Source: Mesorhizobium sp. Pch-S (GTDB lineage Bacteria > Pseudomonadota > Alphaproteobacteria > Rhizobiales > Rhizobiaceae). Taken from it: 64,000 nucleotides of DNA. Both the position numbers and the translations under genes were made by a program. The notes under the pieces were generated by a model. That model was not told the DNA's origin, ran no database searches, and was given only the letters and a program-made list of their open reading frames with translations. Numbering within the stretch: position 1 is the stretch's first letter; every line of letters starts with the position of its first letter. This document shows, one piece after another, positions 9,803 through 19,513 of this stretch. The stretch spans positions 5,355,501 to 5,419,500 of the forward strand of contig NZ_CP029562.1 of the NCBI RefSeq assembly GCF_004136315.1, given 5' to 3'.

Positions 9803-10903
9803 TTATCCTTTGCGGTAATGGTGAGGCGTGAAGGGAAGGGCGCTGACCTCGATTGGAACCCTGGTTCCGCGAACGTCGGCGAACAGCTTGGTGCCGGCTT
9901 TGGCCAGCGCAGAAGAAACGTAACCCATGGCGACCGGATGGCCGGCAGACGGGCCGAACCCACCTGAGGTGACAGTGCCTGCGGGATTGCCATCGGCGTC
10001 GAACAAGGCGGCGCCACCGCGTACCGGCTGGCGACCTTCGGGCTTCAGGCCGACGCGTTTTTGTTTGGCACCCTTTTCGACGATGGCGCGCAGTGCCTCG
10101 GCGCCGATGAACGTCCCGGACGCGCGGATTTCCTTCGGTACCGCCCACATCAGGGCGCCGCTTGCCGGATCCGTATCCGGGCTGATGTCGTTGCCGTGCA
10201 GACAGAGGCCGGCTTCCAGCCGCAGGCTGTCGCGGGCGGCAAGCCCGATCCACATGGCGCGCTCGTCGGCCAGCAGTTGCGTGACCAGTACGCGCGCATC
10301 GGCTTCCGGCAGGCCGATCTCGAAACCGTCCTCGCCAGTATAGCCGGAACGGCTCATGAACCAGTTCGGCCTCGGCTCGAAGCCATGCATGAAGGTGAGC
10401 GTGCTGCCGTCGACGCCGGCTTCCGCCAGGACGGCCTCGGCCTCGGGGCCCTGGATGGCGAGGAAGACACGGTCGAGCGGTTCGACCCTCGCGTCGAAAT
10501 CCCTGGCCAGTGCCTTGAGATGCGCTTCGTCGGCAACCGCGTTGCCGGCATTGGCGACGACCATGAAGCGCTCGGCCCCCAACCGCGTGACGATCAGGTC
10601 ATCGAGGATGCCAGCCTGGTCGTTCAGAAAGAAAGTGAGCTTCGACTGCGAGACTTCCAGCGCCGCAGCGTCGATCGGGCAGGCGCGGTTGAGCAGGGAC
10701 GCGGCACCGGGACCGCTTACTGCAAACAGCTTCATATGCGAGATGTCGAACAGGCCGACATGCTCGCGTGTGTGCTGGTGTTCCTTCATGACGCCGGCCG
10801 GATAGGTCAGCGGCATGGACCAGCCGGCAAAGGCACCGAATTTGGCGCCCGCTGCCTGATGCAGATCTTCGAGTGGAAGGGTCTTGGTGGCTTCGCCCGT
10901 CAT
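9803..10903 (-). CDS. gcvT: Aminomethyltransferase (glycine cleavage T protein)
   Basis: 366 residues. T protein takes the aminomethyl group from lipoyl-GcvH, releases ammonia and makes 5,10-methylene-tetrahydrofolate. The N-terminus PLEDLHQAAGAKFGAFAGWSMPL and the folate-site segment REHVGLFDISHMK are typical. The open frame runs further upstream through the riboswitch, but the ATG at 10903 is preceded by GGAGAA and fits the family start, so the upstream part is leader RNA. It is the first gene of the gcv operon. Confidence 0.96.
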   Translation of the reverse strand: MTGEATKTLPLEDLHQAAGAKFGAFAGWSMPLTYPAGVMKEHQHTREHVGLFDISHMKLFAVSGPGAASLLNRACPIDAAALEVSQSKLTFFLNDQAGILDDLIVTRLGAERFMVVANAGNAVADEAHLKALARDFDARVEPLDRVFLAIQGPEAEAVLAEAGVDGSTLTFMHGFEPRPNWFMSRSGYTGEDGFEIGLPEADARVLVTQLLADERAMWIGLAARDSLRLEAGLCLHGNDISPDTDPASGALMWAVPKEIRASGTFIGAEALRAIVEKGAKQKRVGLKPEGRQPVRGGAALFDADGNPAGTVTSGGFGPSAGHPVAMGYVSSALAKAGTKLFADVRGTRVPIEVSALPFTPHHYRKG

Positions 10904-10950
10904 GTCTTCTCCAGAACAGCACGATGGTCGGCCGCTGGATGCGACCGCTC

Positions 10951-11136
10951 CGTGCCCCTCTGTCTGAAGCCTGAGAGACTCGCGCCCCGGAACCCTGTCG
11001 GAAGCGCTTACACCTTCGGCGCGAGGGTTTTGGTGCCCTCGACTTTCCAGAGTGTCTTTCCCGTTTACGGTTCTTTTGCCTGAGAGATTTCGGGCGATTT
11101 CCCCTTCGGCGGCAGCTCGCGCTGCTCTCTCCCGCA
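10951..11136 (-). promoter_or_regulatory. Tandem glycine riboswitch ahead of gcvT
   Basis: On the minus strand two similar aptamers follow one another. The first (about 11136 down to 11045) has GGAGAG, CCGAAGGGGAAA and CTCTCAGGCAAAAGAAC; the second (about 11045 down to 10951) has CGCCGAAGGTGTAAGC, CTCTCAGGCTTCAGACAGAGGGG. These are the conserved elements of the glycine riboswitch, including the CUCUCAGGC core in both copies. It lies about 50 bases before the gcvT start. In this family glycine binding turns on expression of the cleavage operon; how this copy acts on expression (termination or translation) was not resolved by eye. Confidence 0.93.
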
Positions 11137-11362
11137 AACAGGTGGAGCTCCTCGCGAAGCCCCAGACGACTCATCCTTAGCCCGACCGCGACGGATTGTC
11201 ACCTCTTCGCGACAGATTTTGTCGAGGCTTGAAACATCGCCGGCGGCCTTTGCACGGGAACGTGATTGCACGAGCCGGCCTCCGCGCAAAAAAAGAACCG
11301 CCGAAACGAGAACGCTCCGGCGGCACTGGGAGGAAATCAGGACGGCGTTCGTCGCCTTGTGA

Positions 11363-12478
11363 TTAGGCAGCGAGGACGGCCTTCGGCTCGACCATCTCGT
11401 AGCCGAGCGCTTCGGCAACGGCCTTGTTGGTGATCTTGCCCTTGTGGACATTGAGGCCGTTGCGCAGGTGGTGGTCGTCAAGGATGGCCTTCAGGCCCTT
11501 GTCGGCCAATTGCAGGCCGTAATGCAGGGTGGCGTTGTTCAGCGCATGCGCCGAAGTGACCGGCACGGCGCCCGGCATGTTGGCCACGCAATAGTGGATG
11601 ATGTCGTCGACAACATAGGTCGGCTCGGCATGGGTGGTGGCGTGCGAGGTCTCGAAACAGCCGCCCTGGTCGATGGCGACGTCGACAAGCACGGCGCCCT
11701 TCTTCATGCCCGACAGCATCTCGCGGGTCACCAGCTTGGGGGCTGCTGCGCCCGGGATCAGCACTGCACCGACGATGATGTCAGCCGAGAAGCATTCTTC
11801 TTCCAGCGCTTCGACGGTCGAATAGCGTGTGTGAACGCGGCCACCAAAAATGTCGTCGAGATAGCGCAGACGCGGGATGGAGCGGTCGAGGATGGTCACG
11901 TCGGCACCAAGGCCTGCAGCCATCTTGGCCGCATGGAGGCCGACGACACCGCCGCCGATGACCGCGACCTTGCCCGGCAGCACGCCAGGAACGCCGCCGA
12001 GCAGCACGCCACGGCCACCATTGGCCTTTTGCAGCGCGGTCGCACCAGCCTGGATCGACAGGCGGCCGGCCACCTCGGACATCGGCGCTAGCAGCGGAAG
12101 ACCGCCGCGGTCGTCGGTTACGGTCTCGTAGGCAACGGCGGTGACGCCGGAAGCAAGCAGTCCCTTGGTCTGTTCTGGATCGGGAGCGAGGTGGAGATAG
12201 GTATACAGGATCTGGCCTTCGCGCAGCTGCACCCATTCGTTCGGCTGTGGCTCCTTGACCTTGACGATCATGTCGGACTTGGCGAACACGTCCGCGGCGG
12301 TCTTGGCGATGGCCGCGCCTGCCGCGCGGTATGCATTGTCGTCCGCGCCGATGCCGGCACCTGCGCCGGTCTCGACCAGCACCTCATGGCCATGGGCGAC
12401 ATATTCACGAACCGAACCCGGCGTCAGGCCGACCCGATATTCATGGTTCTTGATTTCCTTGGGGCAACCGACGCGCAT
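11363..12478 (-). CDS. ald: Alanine dehydrogenase
   Basis: 371 residues, the usual length. It interconverts L-alanine and pyruvate plus ammonia with NAD. The N-terminus [20 protein letters not shown] is the family signature, the NAD-binding glycine motif is [20 protein letters not shown], and [18 protein letters not shown] is typical of the C-terminal part. The start at 12478 has AGGAG at a good distance; the open frame extends upstream without a second ribosome site. A divergently placed Lrp-type gene begins 160 bases away and is the likely regulator, as with ald/aldR pairs elsewhere. Confidence 0.96.
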   Translation of the reverse strand: MRVGCPKEIKNHEYRVGLTPGSVREYVAHGHEVLVETGAGAGIGADDNAYRAAGAAIAKTAADVFAKSDMIVKVKEPQPNEWVQLREGQILYTYLHLAPDPEQTKGLLASGVTAVAYETVTDDRGGLPLLAPMSEVAGRLSIQAGATALQKANGGRGVLLGGVPGVLPGKVAVIGGGVVGLHAAKMAAGLGADVTILDRSIPRLRYLDDIFGGRVHTRYSTVEALEEECFSADIIVGAVLIPGAAAPKLVTREMLSGMKKGAVLVDVAIDQGGCFETSHATTHAEPTYVVDDIIHYCVANMPGAVPVTSAHALNNATLHYGLQLADKGLKAILDDHHLRNGLNVHKGKITNKAVAEALGYEMVEPKAVLAA

Positions 12479-12637
12479 GTTGGGTGATCTCCTCTTGGCC
12501 CTGTTGGGCCTTCTCCCTGTAAGAGGAACAGTGAACCACCAATCGGGTTGCATGTGTTTGCGAATGCGCTTGCTGGTGAGGTCTCAATTCGATAATCGTT
12601 GCGTAAAATCATCACTTTTTCGCAGGAACCGCGAAGA

Positions 12638-13111
12638 ATGCCACTCGACAAGATTGATATCGCTATTCTCGACACGCTTCAGAAGGACGGCCGGATACCC
12701 AATGCGGCACTCGCCGAAAGGGTTGGCCTGTCGCAGTCGGCCTGCTCGCGCCGGCTCGACAATCTGGAAAAATCCGGTGCCATTCGCGGCTATCATGCGC
12801 GCCTGTCGAACGCAGCTCTCGGCCATCAGATGACGGCCATCGTGCATATATCGCTGTCCGGTCAGTTCGAGAAGACGCTGTCGGATTTCGAGACGGCGAT
12901 CAAACGATGTCCGAACGTGCTCTCCTGCCATCTGATGTCAGGCGAATATGACTATATCCTGCGCATCGCGGCACGCGATCTGGCCGACTATGAACGCATC
13001 CACAAGGAATGGCTGTCGGCTATGCCGCATGTCACGAAAATCAACTCGTCCTTTGCATTGCGCGAAATCGTCGACCGCACGGCCATGGGATTGAAGCCGG
13101 AAATGGCCTAG
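12638..13111 (+). CDS. Lrp/AsnC family transcriptional regulator, probably controlling ald
   Basis: 157 residues. An AsnC-type helix-turn-helix (LDKIDIAILDTLQKDGRIPNAALAERVGLSQSACSRRL) is followed by the RAM ligand-binding domain (MTAIVHISL through FALREIV). Such proteins bind amino acids. Its divergent position beside alanine dehydrogenase suggests it is an AldR-like activator answering to alanine; that is inference from context. Start chosen at the ATG at 12638, which fits the family N-terminus. Confidence 0.9.
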   Translation: MPLDKIDIAILDTLQKDGRIPNAALAERVGLSQSACSRRLDNLEKSGAIRGYHARLSNAALGHQMTAIVHISLSGQFEKTLSDFETAIKRCPNVLSCHLMSGEYDYILRIAARDLADYERIHKEWLSAMPHVTKINSSFALREIVDRTAMGLKPEMA

Positions 13112-13197
13112 CCGGCAAAACCAGTTTGAATCTCACGACTGCTTGAAATTCGACGCCTGCGCCCGCATGTTTGCTGCGATGCACAAAAGGTGTTGCG

Positions 13198-14460
13198 ATG
13201 AACAGCGAGCCTCATCATGTGGTTGTGGTCGGCGCGGGTTTTGGCGGCCTGGAATTCGTCAGGGCGATAACCAAAGCACCGGTTCGTGTTACGCTGATCG
13301 ATCAGCGTAACCATCATCTTTTCCAGCCGCTGCTTTATCAGGTCGCGACGACCTCGCTGGCGACATCCGAAATCGCCTGGCCGGTAAGGCATCTGGTTCG
13401 TCGTGAGCCGGAGGTGACGACGCTGCTTGCAACGGTCAGTGGCGTCGACAAGGACAAGAAGCAGGTGTTGCTGGCCGACGGCAGCACGATCGCCTACGAC
13501 ACGCTGGTGCTGGCGACGGGAGCGCGGCACGCCTATTTCGGCCATGACGAGTGGGAAGAATTCGCGCCCGGGCTCAAGACGCTGGAGGACGCGACCACGA
13601 TCCGCCGGCGCATGCTGCTTGCCTTCGAGCGGGCCGAACGCGAAACCGACCCGGCGATACGCCAGGCTCTGCTCACCTTCGTCATCATCGGCGGCGGTCC
13701 GACCGGCGTCGAACTGGCCGGCACCATCGCGGAACTGGCGCATGCCACGTTGCGCGGAGAATTCCGTAACATCGATACCCGCGACACCAAGGTTGTTCTG
13801 ATCGAAGCAGGAGAACGCATCCTGCCGGTGTTCCGGCCCGACCTGTCAGCCTATGCCAAATCCGCGCTGGAACGGCTCGGCGTGACCGTCGAGCTTGGGC
13901 GTCCAGTCTCGGCCTGTGACGCGGAAGGCGTGGTGTTCGGCGATCAGCGACTGGCGGCACGCACGATCATCTGGGCGGCTGGCGTCGCAGCCTCACCAGC
14001 GGCGCAATGGCTGGGCGCCGAAGCCGACAGGGCGGGCAGGGTGGTTGTCGAAGACGATCTTACCGTGCCGGGGCATCCCGAAATCTTTGTCGTCGGTGAT
14101 ACGGCACTGGCCAAGCGCGGTGATGGCCGTCCCGTTCCCGGCATAGCTCCAGCCGCCAAGCAGGCAGGCCGCCATGTCGCCACCACGCTGAAGAGCAGGT
14201 TGGCCGGAGACAACGCAAGACGGCCGTTCGTCTACAGACATCAGGGTGATCTCGCGACGATCGGCAAGCGTGCCGCGGTCATCGATTTCGGCCGCTTCAG
14301 CGTGACTGGATGGCTGGCCTGGTGGCTGTGGGGCATCGCCCACATCTTCTTTCTGATCGGTTTGCGAAACCGGATCGCGGTGGCGTTGAGTTGGCTGTGG
14401 ATCTATACGACCGGCCAGCGCAGCGCCCGGCTGATCACCCAGGGTTCGCAGTCTCCGTGA
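13198..14460 (+). CDS. ndh: Type II NADH:quinone oxidoreductase (NAD(P)/FAD-dependent oxidoreductase)
   Basis: 420 residues. The N-terminal FAD motif is VVVVGAGFGGLEFVRAI, the second nucleotide motif is FVIIGGGPTGVELAGTIAEL, and the C-terminal FAD segment is IFVVGDTALAK. A C-terminal hydrophobic stretch (WLAWWLWGIAHIFFLIGL) is the usual membrane anchor. Non-proton-pumping NADH dehydrogenases of this group feed electrons to quinone. Start at the ATG at 13198, after AAAAGGTG. Its last 26 bases overlap the end of the convergent 5-FTHF cyclo-ligase gene. Confidence 0.9.
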   Translation: MNSEPHHVVVVGAGFGGLEFVRAITKAPVRVTLIDQRNHHLFQPLLYQVATTSLATSEIAWPVRHLVRREPEVTTLLATVSGVDKDKKQVLLADGSTIAYDTLVLATGARHAYFGHDEWEEFAPGLKTLEDATTIRRRMLLAFERAERETDPAIRQALLTFVIIGGGPTGVELAGTIAELAHATLRGEFRNIDTRDTKVVLIEAGERILPVFRPDLSAYAKSALERLGVTVELGRPVSACDAEGVVFGDQRLAARTIIWAAGVAASPAAQWLGAEADRAGRVVVEDDLTVPGHPEIFVVGDTALAKRGDGRPVPGIAPAAKQAGRHVATTLKSRLAGDNARRPFVYRHQGDLATIGKRAAVIDFGRFSVTGWLAWWLWGIAHIFFLIGLRNRIAVALSWLWIYTTGQRSARLITQGSQSP

Positions 14461-15094
14461 CCACGACATCCATCGGGATGTCGTGCGGTTGCGGGTAGAT
14501 GGTCGTGATGCGCTGCAGCTCATAGCCGATGCCGATGACCAGCGGTTTGCGTGGCAACGCGGCAAGCGTGCGGTCGAAGAAGCCACCGCCGTAACCAAGC
14601 CTATATTTTTCGGGATCAATACCGACGATCGGCGAGATGACGACATCGGGAACGACCGGATCGCCCTCGGCGGGGATAGGGATATTCCAGACACCACGTT
14701 CAAGCCTGTCGCCATGCCTGTAGGCGCGGAAGATCAGCGGTTGGTCCTTGTCAACGACGATGGGTAATGCGGTGCGCCCGCCACGCTCATTCACACTTTC
14801 CATCCAGCCGCGCAGATCTGGCTCACCACGGAACGGCCAGTAAAGACTGATCAATTTGCCGGCAACATTACCGATAGCGGCATCGAGCCCTTCGGCGATA
14901 CGTCCGGCCTTTGTCGCGCGGACATCGGCGGAGATGGCGAGCCGCGCAGCAATCAGTCTTTCGCGCTCGGCCTTGCGCCAACGTCGTACATCGCTCCAGT
15001 CGGAAAGTGCCTGCTGAAAGGCCGGATCGAGTTCGTGCATGAAACAGGGTGGCGAAGCGTATTGCGCCGGCATTGTCTCGTCATTGTCACTCAT
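14435..15094 (-). CDS. 5-formyltetrahydrofolate cyclo-ligase
   Basis: 219 residues. It converts 5-formyl-THF to 5,10-methenyl-THF using ATP. The C-terminal signature DPEKYRLGYGGGFFDRTLA and the R-x-A-E-R-E-R segment near residue 40 support the family. The N-terminal extension (about 25 residues) is longer than in the E. coli YgfA protein. Folate chemistry links it loosely to the nearby gcv operon. Its 3' end overlaps ndh by 26 bases on the opposite strand. Confidence 0.9.
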   Translation of the reverse strand: MSDNDETMPAQYASPPCFMHELDPAFQQALSDWSDVRRWRKAERERLIAARLAISADVRATKAGRIAEGLDAAIGNVAGKLISLYWPFRGEPDLRGWMESVNERGGRTALPIVVDKDQPLIFRAYRHGDRLERGVWNIPIPAEGDPVVPDVVISPIVGIDPEKYRLGYGGGFFDRTLAALPRKPLVIGIGYELQRITTIYPQPHDIPMDVVVTETANPG

Positions 15095-15324
15095 GCCGAT
15101 CTCCCCGTGTCGACCGTTCGCCCGTAAAGCCTATGCCTGCAGGGATGCACGGGTTTATCGTATTGCGACATATTCGTGTTGGAAAGGTCGTATTTTTCCG
15201 CCCTTGGTCGCGTGAGCGTCATGCGAGCCTGCTGGACTTGGGATGCTTTTGGCGCAAGATTTGCTGGCGCTAGATTGGCGCGGGGCGACAGGGAAGCAAA
15301 ACGCTAGCGAAAGGATCATCCATC

Positions 15325-17303
15325 ATGTCCGAACCGCTCCCGCCGATATCCCGTCGCGCGCTGCTTCAGGGAACAGCCGCAACCGGAGCTTTGATCATGC
15401 TGCATCCGTTTTCGGCGCGTGCGGCGGCCAACCAGGCCCATCTCAGGATCATGGAGACGACCGACATCCATGTGAACCTGCTGCCTTACGATTACTACGC
15501 CGACAAAGCGAATGACACGCTCGGCCTGTCCCGCACCGCTTCGCTGATCGATGCCGTGCGCAAGGAGGCTGTCAATTCGATGCTGATCGACAATGGCGAT
15601 CTGCTGCAGGGCAGCCCGATGGGCGACTTCGTCGCCTACGAGCGGGGCATGAAGGATGGTGACGTCCACCCCGTCATGAAGGGCATGAACCTCTTGGACT
15701 ACTCCTGCTCGACGCTGGGCAATCATGAGTTCAACTACGGGCTTTCCTTCCTCGACAAGGTGCTGGCAGGAGCCAATTTTCCGTTTGTCTGCGCCAATTT
15801 GATCCGGGGCACCGAAAAGGCCGCCAATCCACGCGACGACAAGCTCTACCTCAAGCCGTATCTGATCCTGGACAGGACGCTGAAGGACGGGGCGGGTGCC
15901 GAATATCCGATCAGGATCGGCGTTATCGGCTTCGTGCCGCCGCAGATCCTGGTGTGGGATGCCAAGAACCTCTCCGGCAATGTGGTGACCCGTGACATCG
16001 TCGAGGCGGCCAAGGCCTGGGTGCCGCAGATGAAGGAAGAGGGCGCCGACATCGTCATCGCGCTTTCGCATTCCGGCATCGATATCAAGCAGGCCGAGAT
16101 GATGGAGAATGCTTCGTTTTTCGTGGCCGGCGTGGAGGGCATCGATGCAGTCTTCACCGGTCACCAGCATCTGGTCTTCCCTGGCAAGAAGGATTTCCAG
16201 CAACTCGCCGGCGTCGATGCCGAAAAGGGCACGTTGCAGGGTAAACCAGCCGTGATGGCGGGTTTCTGGGGTTCACACATGGGGTTGATCGACCTGTTGC
16301 TCGAGCGCGACGGCGGCAAGTGGCGGGTCGTTTCAGCGACGTCCGAGGCGCGGCCGATCTTCGAGCGCGTCGACAACAAGAACAAGGCAATCGTCGAGGA
16401 TGTGAAGAGCGTCGTCGATGCGCTGAAAAAGGATCACGAGGCCACGCTCGCTTATGTGCGCCGCCCGGTCGGCAAGACGTCCGCGCCGCTTTACTCCTAT
16501 TTCGCACTGGTGGCCGACGACCCTTCCGTGCAGATCGTCAGCCAGGCACAGAGCTGGTATCTGAAGGATATTCTCAAGAGCACCCAGTGGAAGGATCTGC
16601 CGCTGCTTTCGGCTGCTGCGCCGTTCAAGGCCGGCGGTCGTGGTGGCGCCGACTACTATACCGACGTGCCTGCCGGCGACATTGCCATCAAGAACGTCGC
16701 CGACCTTTATCTCTATCCCAATACGGTGCGTGCCGTTGAGATCACCGGCGCGCAGGTGCAGGAGTGGCTCGAGATGTCGGCGGGCATCTTCAGGCACATC
16801 GAACCGGGCAAGGTCGACCAGCCGCTGATCAACACGGATTTCCCGTCCTACAATTTCGACGTGATGGACGGTGTCAGTTATCGCATCGACCTGTCGCAGC
16901 CACCGAAATACGATGCCAAGGGCAATGTCATCAATGGCGGCTCCAACCGTATCAAGGACCTGGCATTCGAAGGAAAGCGATCGATCCTGCGCAGAAATTC
17001 GTCGTTGCCACCAACAATTATCGCGCGGGTGGTGGCGGCAATTTCCCCGAGATCAACCAGGGCAAGGTGATCTACGAGGCGCCCGATACCAACCGCGACG
17101 TGATCGTGCGCTACATCGTCGCCGAAGGCACCATCAACCCATCAGCGGACGGCAACTGGTCGTTCGCGCCATTGCCGGAAACCAGCGTGGTGTTCGAAAC
17201 GGGAGCCAGGGCGAAGGATTTCATCAACCAGGTCAAGACGTTGAAGATCGAGCCTGCCGGCGAGGGCGAAAACGGCTTCGCACGATATCGTATCCTGCTG
17301 TGA
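15325..17303 (+). pseudogene. cpdB: 2',3'-cyclic-nucleotide 2'-phosphodiesterase/3'-nucleotidase, one-base frameshift
   Basis: Periplasmic bifunctional enzyme that dephosphorylates 2',3'-cyclic nucleotides and 3'-nucleotides. A twin-arginine type leader (SRRALLQGTAATGAL) comes first, then the metallophosphatase domain (METTDIHVNLL, NGDLLQGSPMG, TLGNHEFNYG, GHQHLVFPG) and the C-terminal nucleotidase domain. The frame breaks at about 16978: the first frame runs off into an unrelated tail ending at 17070, while the true C-terminus (IDPAQKFVVATNNYRAGGGG to RYRILL) continues in another frame to 17303. Adding one C (AAGCGATC to AAGCCGATC) restores a 659-residue protein close to E. coli CpdB in length. 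Recent mutation or assembly error; the rest looks intact. Confidence 0.9.
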
Positions 17304-17357
17304 TTGCCGGGTAGAGAGCCTTGCGGCCGCCTGTTCCGGCGGTCGCAATTGCCTGCA

Positions 17358-18614
17358 TCAGGCCCTGTAGATGACCTGGCGCACGTCGATGTAGCTCGTG
17401 CGGAAGCCCGCTTCGCAGTAGTGCAGGTAGAACTCCCAGAGCTTCTTGAAGCGATCGTCGAAGCCGAGCGGAACGATGCGCTCCCAGGATGCCCAGAAGC
17501 GCTGGCGCCACTCCGCCAGGGTGCGAGCGTAATCCTGCGCAAAGACGCGCTCGGCCAGATAGGCGAGGCCATGATCGGCGCCGAGTGATTTCAGGATAGT
17601 CGGAGTAGGCAGCATGCCACCCGGAAAGACGTAGCGCTGAATGAAATCCGGCCGGGCGCGATAGGTCTTGTAGGCGGCCTCGTTGATAGTGATGATCTGG
17701 AAACCAGCGGTGCCACCGGGTTTCAGGCATTCCTTCACCTTGCCGAAGAAGGTGGGCCAGTATTTTTCGCCAACCGCCTCGAACATCTCGATCGAAGCGA
17801 TGCGGTCGTACTTGCCGGTTTCGTCGCGATAGTCCTGCAATTTGATGTCGACCTTGTCGGCCAGCCCGGCGCGCTGGATGCGGGCCTTGGCGAAATCATG
17901 CTGCTCGCGGCTGATGGTGAGGCCGGTGACGCGGCAGCCGATCTCGCGCGCTGCAAACTCGGCAAAGCCGCCCCACCCACAGCCAATCTCGAGAACATGG
18001 TCCTGGGTGTTGATGCCAATGTCCTTGGCAAGTGCCCGATACTTCGCGGCCTGCGCGCTTTCGAGGTCGTTGGCACCGGTCGAATAGAGCGCCGACGAAT
18101 AGGTCATGCTCGGATCGAGCCAGTTCTGATAGAAGGCATTGCCGAGGTCGTAATGGGCGGAAATGTTGCGTTTCGAGCCGGTGCGGGTGTTCTCGTTCAG
18201 CCAGTGGCGGATGCGCTGCACGGTGTTGACGATCCAGCTGGCTCCGCCGGCCACCTTTTCTCCGGTTTCCGTATTCACCACGAAGAGCTCCAGGAAGCTT
18301 GTCACGTCCGGGCTTTCCCAATCCCCATCCATGTAGGATTCCGCGACCCCTATGGTGCCGCCGGTGAAGGCGCGGTTGGGCAAGCGCCAATTGTTCAGCA
18401 CCAGTTCGGCGTTCGGGCCCGGCGCCTTGCCCTCCACCAGGACGGCGCGCCCGTCGGGCATGCGAACCTTGAGCGAGCCGCGTGGCATGGCCATCGCGGC
18501 CTTGAAGACCATGCGTGCCTTGGCCGGGAGCCCTTTGACGATTTCAGCGAAATTGCGCTCATCGAGACGGACGGCGTCCGTCAAAGGGGGCGCAGTTCGG
18601 TGTTTCTCGGTCAT
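17358..18614 (-). CDS. cfa: Cyclopropane-fatty-acyl-phospholipid synthase
   Basis: 418 residues. It adds a methylene bridge from S-adenosylmethionine to unsaturated acyl chains in membrane lipids. The SAM motif VLEIGCGWGGFAEFAA, the preceding NISAHYDLGNAFYQNWLD, and the later YIFPGG-like element (RYVFPGGMLPTPTI) are characteristic. The ATG at 18614 follows a strong AGGAGGGG ribosome site. No partner gene is adjacent. Confidence 0.94.
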   Translation of the reverse strand: MTEKHRTAPPLTDAVRLDERNFAEIVKGLPAKARMVFKAAMAMPRGSLKVRMPDGRAVLVEGKAPGPNAELVLNNWRLPNRAFTGGTIGVAESYMDGDWESPDVTSFLELFVVNTETGEKVAGGASWIVNTVQRIRHWLNENTRTGSKRNISAHYDLGNAFYQNWLDPSMTYSSALYSTGANDLESAQAAKYRALAKDIGINTQDHVLEIGCGWGGFAEFAAREIGCRVTGLTISREQHDFAKARIQRAGLADKVDIKLQDYRDETGKYDRIASIEMFEAVGEKYWPTFFGKVKECLKPGGTAGFQIITINEAAYKTYRARPDFIQRYVFPGGMLPTPTILKSLGADHGLAYLAERVFAQDYARTLAEWRQRFWASWERIVPLGFDDRFKKLWEFYLHYCEAGFRTSYIDVRQVIYRA

Positions 18615-18908
18615 AAATTCCCCTCCTGTTCAGAAGCAATTCCCTCTGTCGCTCCTGATCGGACCCATCGGTTGCTGCGCCATGCATTGCACGGCGCGGA
18701 TTTCCTCTCCCGAACACAACAAAACGGCGCGCCCGACCGGGCCCGTCCGCTTCTTGATGAATCCATTGATGATTTTCTATCGTGTCGAGGCTGCTGGCAA
18801 GAGGCAGGAGCGGAACCCGGTTAGGGCAATCCGGCTGGTTTGTGCTGATACCGCAGGTGAGCGGTTGAAGTTATGATTGCGGTAATCGAAATCGCCTAGT
18901 GTGTGCCC

Positions 18909-19037
18909 ATGCGCATCGTCATCGTCATCGCCGCAATCGCCTTCTTCCTGATCTGGGACGGCCTTTACAATCAGGGCCGCTACCTGGATGCGGGAACAAA
19001 AAGCGTGAAACACGCGGTCGCCTACGTCACCGGCTGA
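18909..19037 (+). CDS. Small single-helix membrane protein, 42 residues
   Basis: Short frame reading MRIVIVIAAIAFFLIWDGLY and ending VAYVTG. An N-terminal hydrophobic helix of about 16 residues is followed by an amphipathic tail with charged residues, so a single-span inner-membrane or signal-anchored protein is likely. Codon use is GC-rich like its neighbours. No strong ribosome site was seen, and function is unknown. I believe similar short proteins occur in other rhizobia, but that needs a search. Confidence 0.55.
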   Translation: MRIVIVIAAIAFFLIWDGLYNQGRYLDAGTKSVKHAVAYVTG

Positions 19038-19173
19038 TTCTCCGGATCACGCCAGTTGCCGCGACAACCTGCCGGTTGACGCCAGTCTGCGGCTGGCCCA
19101 GAAACTGCTGATCTCAAAGAGCGCACCATCCCGCCCGGGCAACGCTGCGCGAGCAAGGTGCAGGGAGGCTGGA

Positions 19174-19464
19174 TTGATCCGGCACATCGTATTCTTCAGC
19201 GTGCGGCCCGGCGAAGACGTCGAAAAGGTCCGTGACGGCCTGCTCGCCCTGGGTCAAATCCCCCATTCACGCCTGTTCGAAGTGACGCTCAACTCCAAGG
19301 TCGACCCGATGTGCGACAAGATCGACATCGTCGTCTATGCCGAGTTCGAGGATGCGGCAGCACTCGCCGCCTACAAGGCGCATCCGGTCTATTCGGCAAC
19401 GACCAGCAAGGTGCGGCCGATGCGCGAACTGCGGTTTTCGGCGGATGTCGTGGCCGGCGGCTAA
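19174..19464 (+). CDS. Dabb (stress-responsive alpha/beta-barrel) domain protein
   Basis: 96 residues covering one Dabb domain, a ferredoxin-like dimeric fold: IRHIVFFSVRPGEDVEKVRDGLLALGQIP, then HPVY near the C-terminus (YKAHPVYSATTSKVRPMREL). It starts with TTG at 19174, preceded by CAGGGAGG, a convincing ribosome site. Family members range from stress proteins to small-molecule enzymes, so the role is open. Confidence 0.82.
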   Translation: MIRHIVFFSVRPGEDVEKVRDGLLALGQIPHSRLFEVTLNSKVDPMCDKIDIVVYAEFEDAAALAAYKAHPVYSATTSKVRPMRELRFSADVVAGG

Positions 19465-19513
19465 TCGATCTGTGTCCGCCGTCTGCAAGGCGGCGTAAGC
19501 GCCTCCTTGTGGA

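Noticed and set aside
15095..15324. Possible 6S RNA upstream of the 5-FTHF cyclo-ligase
   Set aside because: 6S RNA is often next to this gene in other bacteria, but no long hairpin with a central bubble could be drawn here, and no U-rich tail is present.
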